DNA of 64,000 nt from Paralithodes platypus. Its lineage: Eukaryota > Arthropoda > Malacostraca > Decapoda > Lithodidae. Position 1 is the first letter of the stretch. Each line of letters opens with the position of its first letter. The stretch covers positions 22,647,262-22,711,261 of the forward strand of contig CM064506.1 of the NCBI GenBank assembly GCA_032716605.1. The letters are read 5' to 3'. The notes under the pieces are model-generated. The model was not told the origin of the DNA, made no database searches, and worked only from the letters and a program-made list of their open reading frames with translations. The translations under genes and the position numbers were made by a program. Shown here piece by piece: positions 22,039-31,964 of the stretch.

Positions 22039-22110
22039 TATAAAACTTGTGGGAGCAGTTTAGTGTCCAGTCTTGTCGCAGCATCAGTCTCGTCTGGCGG
22101 GGAGAGGGGG
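22039..22110 (+). promoter_or_regulatory. Candidate core promoter and first exon with splice donor
   Basis: TATAAAA at 22039-22045 is followed 30 bp later by CCAGTCT, with the presumed +1 A at 22069, close to the arthropod initiator TCAGTY; a full TCAGTC lies at 22083. A donor-like GGTGAGTAA follows at about 22107-22115, so a non-coding first exon of roughly 40 bp is conceivable. Upstream sequence carries CCACCA runs and GCGAAGCGCAAC. No downstream coding exon was identified in the window. Confidence 0.4.
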
Positions 22111-22211
22111 TGAGTAAATTAACCTTAAATCTTTGTAAATTTGCGGTGCCGTCTGGCACCGCATTCTCCTTTGTATTTTTGTGTATGTACAACTTTATGA
22201 AATATCATTAT

Positions 22212-22424
22212 AAGGTAGCGCCAACGAACTTTACAATTATCTCGACCCCTAACCTCTTCGTAACTCAGAAGGGCCTAGAGCAAACTGGCTGTAAATTTCC
22301 ACACCTGTTTCCTGGTGGACTCTTACCAAATGATAGAAATGTCAGCCCGATATGCTTTCATTAATTTTGAGTTATAAGAAGTTAAGGGGTCCATATTATT
22401 GTCAAGTTCGTTGGCGCTACCTTA
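22212..22424. mobile_element. Family G MITE, cleanest copy
   Basis: AAGGTAGCGCCAACGAACTT and AAGTTCGTTGGCGCTACCTT are perfect 20-bp inverted ends, flanked by TA-rich sequence. Interior CAAACTGGCTGTAAATTTCC and AAATGATAGAAATGTCAGCC match 18661-18904. The interval 22425-22867 after it has no assignable feature except a short (GTTA)n run. Confidence 0.85.
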
Positions 22425-22867
22425 TAGTTGGTTAGTTAGTTAGTTAGTTAGAATAGGACTTTATAGGCTATATCAACCCTTCTGGATTATTAAGCCAGCA
22501 CACTGTAAGTCAAGATTAGCGTCAGGACTGTAGCCCCTTTTCGAAAACTCTAATCCCTTCAGTTGGTTTTCATTTATTAAACTTATACTGGAGTGTGATG
22601 GTACGAATATGCTTTGTTCTCGTTTACATTGGAACGATCTTAGGAAAGGGTAAGGAGGGTTTGGAAATCATAGATTAAGGAATATAAGAGACATCAATAA
22701 TGGAAGAAAAAGTAAAAACTCCCGTCAATAGCAGGTATCGCTTCATACAGTCATCTCTCAGCCATCATTTCCCGAAATCATGGCATTCATCTCATAATGT
22801 CTGTATTTACAAACCAAGGCCGTTCATAACATCATCTGGAGTGAAGACTGTCTAAAATGTTCCAAGT

Positions 22868-23234
22868 TTAAGGGGGCAGTGCTTGTTTTTCGGTATAAAT
22901 ATTTATCTATTAATATATTTTTGAGTGTCCTTGCTAGACCTCCATCAAGCTTAAAAAAAACACCCCCTAGACCCACTTTCAATTAATGTGTAAGTTTTTC
23001 AGTAGAAAAACGTCCCGGCGAAGGCCGCTTCCTTCTCAAATTACAGGCTTGCTATCGCTCGCCAGGAAAAAATTCAACCCCTAAATGGTACGAAAAGTCT
23101 TAATGTTGAAAACAATGAGGCAAATGGTCTCAAAATGGCCAAACTATTGGAACGAACTTCTTACAATCTCAGAACTAACATGCTAAACATGAGGAAGAAG
23201 GGGGTCCAGGAAAAAACTACTACCTGCCCCCTAA
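22868..23234 (+). mobile_element. Subtype A3 MITE
   Basis: TTAAGGGGGCAGTGCTTG to ACTACCTGCCCCCTAA. Core CTTGCTATCGCTCGCCAGG, hairpin partly decayed (CCCGGCGAAGGCCG). Confidence 0.85.
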
Positions 23235-23314
23235 AGCACACAAAACCATCAAGTCTTCTACCTTTCAAAATATCTCCATGTATTCCTGTAATATACGATA
23301 GTCCATTGATTATA

Positions 23315-23495
23315 GCAAGGCCAGAAATCCTCACCCCTAACCTCTGTATCTCTTAAATAGCTAGAGCAAATGGGGTGTAAACTGTCCGCACCTATTCCCT
23401 GGCTGACCCTTCCTAGATGGTAGAATGATTTGCTTGGTTACGCTAATCGTTTATGGGTTATAGAGGTTAGTGTTCCAGATTGTTGGCCTACCTAT
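23315..23495. mobile_element. Family G-related fragment
   Basis: GGCCAGAAATCCTCACCCCT and GTTCCAGATTGTTGGCC are loosely inverted. CCGCACCTATTCCCTGGCTG and CTTCCTAGATGGTAGAATG recall family G. A related reverse piece lies at 59990-60115. Confidence 0.5.
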
Positions 23496-23553
23496 ATTGA
23501 ATGGACTATAGCACCTTGGCTTCATCCAGTACCTGATAACTTTTTGACACATA

Positions 23554-23945
23554 TTAAGGGGGTCACCTGTTTTTTCTTCTTCTCCTTTTCTCTCTCTATC
23601 TGGCTTGTATCCATTCGGCCCTATTCAGACTACTGTTTTAAGACTTCTATCCCCATCCAGGTGTCTATTTTTTCCTAGCGAGCGATAGCGATCCAGCATT
23701 ATATGGAGAAATCCGGCTTGGCCAGAGACGTTTTTCTATCGAAAAATTTACAAATTTAGCCTGCTGTCGATTTTTTTTTTTTTTAAATGTGCTGGCTTGC
23801 TACCGATCGCCAGGAAAAAATCGACACCTGAATGGGGATAAACTTATTCAAACAGTAGGCTGAATGGGGCCGAATGGATACAAACCAGAGAGAGAGGGAA
23901 AGAGAGAGAGAGAGAACCAAAAAGCGAGGTGGGCCCCTCCCCCTA
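23554..23945 (+). mobile_element. Family B MITE
   Basis: TTAAGGGGGTCACCTGTTTT start; right end GCGAGGTGGGCCCCTCCCCC has lost TTAA. A poly-T run replaces part of the loop at about 23769. Foldback arms are intact. Confidence 0.85.
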
Positions 23946-23999
23946 CAGATACTATATCTCCAGTTTCTTCCTATTGGCCTTCCACGTCGTGTTCAGCCT

Positions 24000-24264
24000 T
24001 TAAGGGGAGATGGGTCGTTTTGCTGGTCCCCTTTCTTCCTCACGTTTAACTCCATTAGTTTTCAGATTTCAAGACATTCGGCCCAATAGTTTGTTGATTC
24101 TAAAACCTTTCGTCCCATTTCTATATCAAGACCTTTCGTACCATTTAGGTGTCGATTTTTCTTGGCGAGTGATAGCGAGCCTGTAATATTAAAAGAAACT
24201 GGCCTTCGGCCGGGACACTTTTCTATCAAAAATATTACAAATTTATCTTGAAAAGGGTGTCTAA

Positions 24265-24309
<45 letters not shown>

Positions 24310-24393
24310 TTTGATGAAGGGCTAGCGAGGAAACTAACAAATAAATTAATATATAACTAAATAGTCCCTAACAAATAACCACCGTTCCCTTGA
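24000..24393 (-). mobile_element. Family A MITE with poly-T expansion
   Basis: TTAAGGGGAGATGGGTCGTT start, core TTGGCGAGTGATAGCGAGCC, hairpin GGCCTTCGGCC. The normally A/T-rich CTAGGGGGTGTTTTT block has become a T tract (24270-24305). Ends CGTTCCCTTGA. Confidence 0.85.
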
Positions 24394-24504
24394 AATAAAC
24401 AAAGAAAGATTACTTGTATATATAGCTTACCCTTTCAGCAATTGTTCTGTGGTTGCTTTGTCTTGGAGCCACATTCTACCTTATCCTCTACACAATGTAT
24501 AACT

Positions 24505-24529
24505 CCACACACACACATACACACACACA

Positions 24530-24602
<73 letters not shown>
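24505..24602. repeat. (CA)n(CT)n microsatellite
   Basis: A CA run passes into about 70 bp of CT. Confidence 0.95.
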
Positions 24603-24605
<3 letters not shown>

Positions 24606-24756
24606 TACATTCATTATCACTATTCTCACTCTCGACATGTCATATTTATATTTCACTTTTAAAATTATCTCACTGCTTTCATTTAAATAAAGCTATTCAA
24701 GCTAAATATAATCCCTTAGATTTAGAATAACTTATGTTCTATTTTTTATTAATTTC

Positions 24757-24882
24757 ACCACAACACCAAACACCTCCGATGAAATTAATGAAAGCATATA
24801 TGTGAGCCACCAGGATTCGAACCCGGGTTATCACACACAGATTTGTAGACATCTTAACCATTACACCACCAAAACGGTTTAT
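24757..24882 (-). mobile_element. tRNA-derived SINE, type 2
   Basis: Reverse copy: GGATTCGAACCCGGGTTATC (B box) then CATCTTAACCATTACACCAC (A box), preceded by the tail CAAACACCTCCGATGAAATT. Confidence 0.75.
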
Positions 24883-24896
24883 ATAAAAGATACGAT

Positions 24897-25270
24897 TAAC
24901 GTCTTGAGGATTAGGATGCGTTTTTTCAGTTTATTCTGGCCATCATTAGACGATGTTATGCAGTTTAGGATGGATCTGTGGTAATTATAAGGGTAAATAA
25001 GGCTATCTCAATTGACCACTTGCGAGTTTCAGGCTACAAGGAAGTTGGAGTGTTGTACATTGATATTTATCAGAATTGCCAGCTAAAGTGTGGTTGTAGC
25101 ACATTTATAAACACATACAACTAAATTCAACATTACGTTTTATCCATTAGACATCTACTCAAGTATTGTATTTCTGTTTAATACCGATGTTTACGGCTCC
25201 AACTTCCTTACTACCAGAAACTCGCAAGCTGAAATCGAACTAAAGAAAACGTCGCCGGTACTGTAAGAGT
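24897..25270. mobile_element. Family C-like element split by family F
   Basis: Left part GTTTATTCTGGCCATCATTA, GTTATGCAGTTTAGGATGG ends at about 25011; right part AAACGTCGCCGGTACTGTAA resumes at about 25237. The outer termini are decayed. Confidence 0.6.
25012..25230. mobile_element. Family F MITE, most complete copy
   Basis: TTGACCACTTGCGAGTTTC .. CTACAAGGAAGTTGGAG at left opposes GCTCCAACTTCCTTACTACC .. GAAACTCGCAAG at right. It lies inside a family C-like element. Confidence 0.75.
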
Positions 25271-25369
25271 GTCTGTGTCTCGTGTGAAACGAGGACCTCA
25301 CGTGGAATATATCATTATAACCATCGATCTTCTAAAGTCATAAACAATGATTATGTGTTTATTATTTGT

Positions 25370-25508
25370 TATTAACTGCCTATTAATTGCTGGAGGCCCT
25401 TGTTAAACTGAATAACATCATCTAAAAGTAGCCATAATAAAGTTAAAAGGACGGCACCGGTACTTCGAACGGGCTAAAGGACGGCACCGGTACTTCGAAC
25501 GGGCTAAA
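25370..25508. mobile_element. Family C right half with duplicated end
   Basis: GCTGGAGGCCCTTGTTAAAC to the right end; the last 31 bp (AAAGGACGGCACCGGTACTT ..) occur twice in tandem. Confidence 0.75.
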
Positions 25509-25618
25509 TGTGCATATTAATTATTGTGTTCCTTCCAACAACCAACCATACTCCTAAAATCGATTAATGAAATTTACAAACAATGGTAGGATGACCACAA
25601 ACTTCTCTGAATACCTGT

Positions 25619-25971
25619 AAAAGGGGGTTATTTTTTATTTATGTTTTATTATTATTATTATTATTTTATTTTTTTGGAAGAGGTTCGCCCCGTTATTTTG
25701 GATATTTTAACACCTTTCACCCCATTTTTAATCAATATGAATACTTTTTCGTGCCAATTAGGAGTTGATTTTTCCTGGCGAGCGAATGTGAGCCTGCAAT
25801 TTAGGAGGAACCGGCGTTTGGGCGCTACATTTTTCTACCGAAGAATGTACAAATTTATCTTGAAAGAGGGTCTTGGGTGTATTATTTGTAAGCTTCATCG
25901 AGGTCTAGGAAGCAAATCAAGAAGCATATGAATATAATAATAACAAACAATGCTAACGCGTCTCCTTTTAA
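25619..25971 (-). mobile_element. Family A MITE, decayed left end
   Basis: AAGGGGGTTATTTT start, (TTA)n near 25653, core CCTGGCGAGCGAATGTGAGC, then CTTCATCGAGGTCTAGG and GTCTCCTTTTAAGG end. Hairpin decayed to GGCGTTTGGGCGC. Confidence 0.75.
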
Positions 25972-26000
25972 GGAATGTATACATAACAAATGTAACACAT

Positions 26001-26053
26001 CTCTCTCTTACTCTCTCACTCTCTCTCTCTTTCACTCTCTCTCTCTCTCTTTA

Positions 26054-26098
<45 letters not shown>

Positions 26099-26099
26099 C
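26001..26099. repeat. (CT)n, (TA)n and poly-T
   Basis: Low-complexity tract; its T run is the reverse of the A tail of the adjoining non-LTR fragment. Confidence 0.85.
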
Positions 26100-26650
26100 T
26101 ATGTGATTGAGGGAGGCAAAAGGCATAACTGCCTATAGCGAGTGCCTCCCCCATAGTTGAAAGAGTGACAGGGCCAAAATCAAGGGACGTTCGAGCCAAA
26201 ATGCCTGGACACACGGAGTTTGAAGCAATTTAAGTCATAGGAAGAGGGAAAGACTGATTCTGGGAGAGAGTTCCAGAGCTCAGCTGTTGAGTAGAAGAAA
26301 GTTTGAGAGTAACGTTTCACTCTTGGGTTGGAGAGTTGCACAGAGTAGGGGTGGGATTGAGTTGCAAGACGGGTACCACGTGCCCTACGTAAAGGAGGTG
26401 GTATGCACTGGGATAGCTCTGAGGAACACTGATTATTATAGTAGCGATAGAATAGCGAGAGAGATGCAACATTGCGGCGGAGAGAGAGAGATTGCAGAGA
26501 ATTGGTGAGTGGACGGGAGTTAATGATACGAAGGCCTTCCTTTCAACTTTGTCTAGGAGAGCGGTGTGAGAGGAACCTCCCCACACATGTGAACAATACA
26601 GAGCCCTGAGGAATACCGGAGTTTATAGGGTGAGGAAGTGAACAATGGCC
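26100..26650 (-). pseudogene. CR1/L2-like non-LTR retrotransposon 3' end
   Basis: On the reverse strand the frame reads YCSHVWGGSSHTALLDKVER, then after a one-base frameshift at about 26529 continues with NVASLSLFYRYYNNQCSSEL, RVKRYSQTFFYSTAELWNSL and ends FGSNVP at a stop near 26181. These are the conserved C-terminal blocks of CR1/L2-type reverse transcriptase ORF2. About 80 bp of 3' UTR and an A tail follow. Catalytic RT motifs are not included, so it is a 5'-truncated remnant. Confidence 0.75.
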
Positions 26651-26665
26651 GTCCAACAACCGCGG

Positions 26666-26668
<3 letters not shown>

Positions 26669-26708
<40 letters not shown>
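26669..26708. repeat. (TA)n microsatellite
   Basis: Uninterrupted TA run. Confidence 0.95.
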
Positions 26709-26712
<4 letters not shown>

Positions 26713-26810
26713 ACTCTATTTCCCAAAGGCTGCGAGGTAAAAGAAGGAGTCTTCCTGTTCCCCTTGTTAGCAGAGTGATTACCAATGGAAACTGAATACC
26801 CCTGAGTTGA

Positions 26811-27207
26811 CTAAGGGGGGAGGGGCGGATTGTGTTGCTCATTTATATATCGGTTTACTATTTATTCTTAGTTTCCTCCGTAGATCTCCATCAAGCTTAT
26901 AAACCCCCCTCCCCCTCCCTCCCTCCCCCCCCCCAAAAAAAAATAATAATAATAATAACAAATAAGATAAAATAAAATAAATTGTTTCCAGATAAATGTG
27001 TACGTTTTCGATAGAAAACTGTCCCGGCCTTGTTCCTCTTAAATTACAGGCTCGCTATCGCTCGCCAGGAAACAATCGACACCTAAATGACATGAAAAAT
27101 CTAAATATTAACAAAGAAATGGGACTAAACGTCTTAATATCTGATAAGTAATGGGGCTCAACATGAGGAGGGGGGGGGGACCAGACAAACGGCCCATCTC
27201 CCCTTAA
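26811..27207 (+). mobile_element. Family A MITE
   Basis: CTAAGGGGGGAGGGG start (TTAA changed), C/A low complexity in the CACCCCC block, core GCTCGCTATCGCTCGCCAGG, ACGGCCCATCTCCCCTTAA-type end. The 90 bp after it is repeated after the next copy. Confidence 0.85.
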
Positions 27208-27863
<656 letters not shown>

Positions 27864-27866
<3 letters not shown>

Positions 27867-28175
27867 AGGGGAGATGGACCTGTTTTTCTAGATCGTCTTC
27901 TCCCCATTAGTTTTCAAAGTTTACGATGTTTACCCCGTTAGTGTGTTGATTTTATGACCTCCAGCCCCATTTCCTTGTCAATATTAAGACCTTTCGTGCT
28001 ATTTAAGTGTCGATTTTTGTTCCTGGCAAACGATAGTGAGCCTTGATGGAGGTCTAGGGAGGAAACGTTAAAATTAATCAACCAACTAACGAACGAAGTA
28101 ATCTATGAACAAATAAATATATACATATATCTTATATATATATATATAAATAAACAAATTATAATCTCCTCTTAA
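27864..28175 (-). mobile_element. Family A MITE, hairpin region deleted
   Basis: Starts GTAAGGGGAGATGGACC, core CCTGGCAAACGATAGTGAGC, then jumps directly to TTGATGGAGGTCTAGGGAGG; the hairpin and GTACAAATTTA block are missing. Ends TCTCCTCTTAA. Confidence 0.8.
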
Positions 28176-28314
28176 TGTGCAACGTGGCTATAAATCCAGC
28201 TTTAAAAGACCATGGTGTGCAACATCATTTACCTAAGTGTTCTGTATGGAGGTCAGGGCCTTTCGAAATAGTTGCTTGTGAAATAACGTATCAAGCTTAC
28301 AGGAAAGGAAGCAA

Positions 28315-28335
28315 TGTGTGTGTGGGCGTGTGGGC

Positions 28336-28382
<47 letters not shown>

Positions 28383-28506
28383 GGAGGGTGAGAGTCTGTG
28401 TGGATGTGCGCGTATATATATTTGTGTGTGTGTGTGTGTGTGTGCGGGTGTGGGTGTATGTGTGCGGGTGTGTGCATGTGAGTGTATGTGTGTGTGTGTG
28501 TGTGTG
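28315..28506. repeat. Compound (TG)n/(GA)n/G tract
   Basis: TG, GA, poly-G and further TG runs with a (GTGTGCGG) variation. Open frames on both strands are by-products. Confidence 0.95.
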
Positions 28507-28709
28507 ATTGCCAGAGATGACCAAACGTTGAGGACATGTTTCAAATCTAGATAATGCTGGATTAGAAAGATGAAACTAAAAGATAATATTAGCTAGTATC
28601 GTTCTTAACACCAATAACATCCAATGCAATCAATGAAAGCACAAGCAAGAACACTAATGCAAATAATTATACCTCGACAAAGGAGACCTGGATTGTGTTG
28701 CTTGTTAGG

Positions 28710-28832
28710 TTAAGGGGAGATATGTATTCATTATTTGTTTTTCATATTAATCTATTAATTTTAAGAGTCCTCCCTAGACCTCCATCAAATTTAAAACACA
28801 CACACCCAAGACCCCTCTTCGAGATTAATTAT
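28710..28832 (+). mobile_element. Family A left-end fragment
   Basis: TTAAGGGGAGATATG, CCTCCCTAGACCTCCATCAA, CTTCGAGATTAATT; stops there. The following 28833-29183 has no assignable feature. Confidence 0.75.
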
Positions 28833-29183
28833 AATGATAAGTCCATCATTCTTTTAGTATTTATATACAAATAATACCGAAGTGGGGGCACATTCATTAC
28901 TGCCACTGCACAACTACCTGCTGTGAAAGGTGATGCATTTGATTGAGCAATTCTAAAAAGCTGACGAAATGGTTTGAAATCTGGACTTTTGAGCAAGGCA
29001 GTGCTGTACAGGTTTTTTTAACTGGCGTGTGACATTTTTAATCAAAATTAATTAACTTCAATAGGGTTTTTGAGTTGATACAGATTACAAAAAACAATAA
29101 AAAAAAACAATAAAAACACACAAACATCAATATATAGATTAGAAAAATCAGCGTCACATACAAGATTGTTATATTATTTGATG

Positions 29184-29305
29184 AACTGTCTTGATGGTGT
29201 AATGATTTGAGTGTTTAAGATCTGTATGTGGTAACCCAGGTTCGAATCCCGGGACGATCACATTAATTTCATTGGGAGGTATTTGATGTTGGGAGTTTGA
29301 TAAAT
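29184..29305 (+). mobile_element. tRNA-derived SINE, type 2
   Basis: AACTGTCTTGATGGTGTAAT (A box) and GGTTCGAATCCCGGGACGAT (B box), then CATTAATTTCATTGGGAGG tail. Confidence 0.8.
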
Positions 29306-29422
29306 GATATAAGATGTGTATTGCTATGGGCGAAGAACACGGGAAAAAAAAAAAAAAAAAAAATCGTGTTTCAATATCACGAAACTGGCCATGCATATAC
29401 TAATTCATGAATATTCGTTCAA

Positions 29423-29727
29423 TTAGGGGGAGATGGGCCGTTTTTTTTTGGTTTATTAATTAATGTAATCCTTTATTTCTTGATTTCCTCACTAGACCTG
29501 CATGTTTTGGTAGACAAAAGACAAATGCTTGGTCAAAACCCGGTTCCTCCTAAATTTTAAGCTCGCTCTCGATCGCCATGACAAAAATCGACACCTTATA
29601 GTCGAGAGAGAAATGTGGCAAAAGGTCTTAAATTAATCAAACTAATGGGGCGAACGTCTTCAAATTTCAAAACTGATGGGGCTGAGCATGAGGAAGAAGG
29701 GGGTTCATAAAAAACACCCTCTAAAAG
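29423..29727 (+). mobile_element. Family A MITE, internally deleted and decayed
   Basis: TTAGGGGGAGATGGGCCG start; the segment between CTAGACCTGCAT and TTTTGGTAGAC lacks the usual AAGCTTAGAAAAACACC block. Core GCTCGCTCTCGATCGCCATG. Right end decayed. Confidence 0.75.
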
Positions 29728-29863
29728 GTTTTCTTATCGTATCAATGTTATAATTGGTTAACTGCGCAGATTAGCAGCAATAATGTTCACACTACTAATA
29801 ACTCGTTCTGTGTTGGCTATTAAAGTTGTTAAGGTCAATGTTTAAACTAAGACCTGGGCTAAT

Positions 29864-30062
29864 TTAACACGTCTTGTTTATTTGATTTCAGCTACCTCTA
29901 GACGATTGTATAAAGCTTAGGGAGGATATATGGTAGCTAATAGGATTAATTGAGTTGGTCTGTAGCCTTTTCACTGGTAGACGTCCTTCCTAAGTTGATT
30001 AAAATCGTCTAATAGTTGTCGGAATATAATGAAAAGAACGTCACCGGTACTGAATGGGTTGA
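29864..30062. mobile_element. Family C MITE
   Basis: TTAACACGTC start and CACCGGTACTGAATGGGTTGA end. Arms TAGACGATTGTATAAAGCTT and AAAATCGTCTAATAG are inverted. Confidence 0.8.
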
Positions 30063-30082
30063 TGGTACTGATACAGACATTA

Positions 30083-30453
30083 TTAAGGGGGATGGTTCAC
30101 TTTTTGGCCGATTTTTGCATGTATTCATTATTTTTCTAGTTTCCTCCCTAGACCTCCATCAAATTAAAAAAAAAAAACATCCATTAGATCCCCCTACTAA
30201 ATTAATTTGTACATTTTTCGGTAGAAAAATGTCCTGGCCGAAGGCCGGTTCTTCCAACATTACAGGCTCACTATCGTTCGCCAGGAAAAAATCGACACCT
30301 AAATAGCACGAAAGGTCTAAATATTGACAAAGAAGTAGGGCGAAAGGTCTTAAAATCAACTAACTAATGGGGCAAACATCTTAACATCTGCAAACTAATG
30401 GGGCTAAACACGAGGGAGAAAGTGGTCCAGAAAACCGGCCCATGTCCCCTTAT
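30083..30453 (+). mobile_element. Family A, subtype A4
   Basis: TTAAGGGGGATGGTTCAC start; GGCCGAAGGCCGG hairpin; GCTCACTATCGTTCGCCAGG core; ends CGGCCCATGTCCCCTTAT. A close relative is at 63127-63495. Confidence 0.9.
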
Positions 30454-30705
30454 AGGCACACATGGTTTTCCTGGCTGTAAATTTTAAACAACCCGAATGA
30501 TTATATTCATTTTTCAGGAACTATAGCGAGTTAATAATGTGACCCATTTCAAGTAACATTAACGCCAATGTATAAGCTCATTATTCAACGCACACGCCAT
30601 AAACAACCCGTGTATCTGTTTCATGCAACTACTTAATTTGCATAGCGTTCGAAAATTTGCATAGCGTTCGAAAATCCCTCAGTCACGAGCAGCTAGAAAT
30701 ATTTG

Positions 30706-31043
30706 TTAAGGGGAGGTATTTAGTTTCTTCCCTAGAACTCCATCAAGCTTAAAATTACACCCCCTATACCCCCTTTCAAGATAAATTTGTACATTTTTCG
30801 GTAGACAAATTTCCCGGCCGAAGGCCGGTTCCTCTCAAATTACAGGCTCGCTATCGCTCGCTAGGAAAAAATCGACACCTAAATGGCACGAAAGTTCTTA
30901 AAATTGACAAAAATGGGGCGAAAGTTCTTAAAATCGCCAAACTAAAGGGGGCGAGCGTCTTAAAATATAAAAAAGCAATGGGGCTAAACATGAGAGAGAA
31001 AGGGGTCCAGAAAAAAATCCCTGAAGTGGAAATCTCCCCTTAA
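30706..31043 (+). mobile_element. Subtype A2 MITE
   Basis: TTAAGGGGAGGTATTTAG to GTGGAAATCTCCCCTTAA. Its right TTAA is also the left TTAA of a C2 fragment. Just upstream a 19-bp unit (TTTGCATAGCGTTCGAAAA) is doubled. Confidence 0.9.
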
Positions 31044-31190
31044 CCCTTCCAGATCCAATACGCATTTCTTTTCTATTGTCTTGTTATTATTAAACGATGT
31101 TATTCATTTTAGGAAGGGTATACGGAAGTCAGAGGGTTAAATGAGATGGTGTTTACCCCTATAATTCCTACAGGTCCTTGGTAGGCTGCT
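31040..31190. mobile_element. Family C, subtype C2, left part
   Basis: TTAACCCTTCCAGATCCAAT, then AAACGATGTTATTCATTTTA, AGGAAGGGTATACGGAAGTC and CCTACAGGTCCTTGGTAGGC. It is cut before its right arm. Confidence 0.7.
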
Positions 31191-31282
31191 TCTTTGGTTT
31201 GAGTTACATGTAGTTTGCCAAATTAGTCCTCCTCCTCTTACTAACTCGGCCTAATTTCTTCCCAGTCCTCGCAGTGTTCCAT

Positions 31283-31393
<111 letters not shown>

Positions 31394-31505
31394 ACACCGC
31401 TACAATCCACCATGTTTTACAGAGCTATCTCAGTGTAAACCTGTCTTTCAACACATTTACACTCTTGTTTTATCCATCCTTCTTACCCGAGAATGAATAG
31501 AGTGC

Positions 31506-31888
31506 TTAAGGGGGGTCACCGGCTTTTTGTTTATCTTTCTCTCCTTTTCTCTCTTGCCCTGGCTTGTATCCATTAGGTCCCATTCAGCCAACTGTTTTAA
31601 GACGTTTATCCCCATCCATGTGTCGATTTCTTCCTGGCGAGCGATAGCGAGACAACATTGTATGGAGAAATCCGGCTTCGCCGGACGCATTTTTCTATCG
31701 AAAAATATACAAATTTAGCTTGCTGTCAAAACAAAATTATGTATGCTGGCTCGCTACCGCTCGCCAGGAAAATATTGACACCTGATTGGGGGTAAACGTC
31801 TTAAAACAGTAGGCTGAATGAGGCCGAATGGATACAAGCCACAGAGAGAGGGAGAGAAAGAGAAAAAAAGCGAGGTGGGCTCCCTTAA
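31506..31888 (+). mobile_element. Family B MITE, complete
   Basis: TTAAGGGGGGTCACCGGC start and GCGAGGTGGGCTCCCTTAA end. Hairpin CCGGCTTCGCCGG is perfect. Arms of about 90 bp around TCCTGGCGAGCGATAGCGAG and CTCGCTACCGCTCGCCAGGA pair. Confidence 0.9.
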
Positions 31889-31964
31889 GTAATTTATATA
31901 TTTGACTTATAGCATTGTATTTCTCCACCCTAGTTAATTTGTCCCATTTGTCCAACATTAACCC

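Noticed and set aside
22047..22364. 105-codon forward frame over the promoter region
   Set aside because: Half of it lies in a family G MITE and it has no domain; the splice donor inside argues against it.
30016..30306. Forward frame across a C end and an A4 element
   Set aside because: The same peptide fragments (GRKMSRPKA, NITGSLSFAR) appear in many A copies because they are translations of the MITE core; there is no start, splice or domain support.
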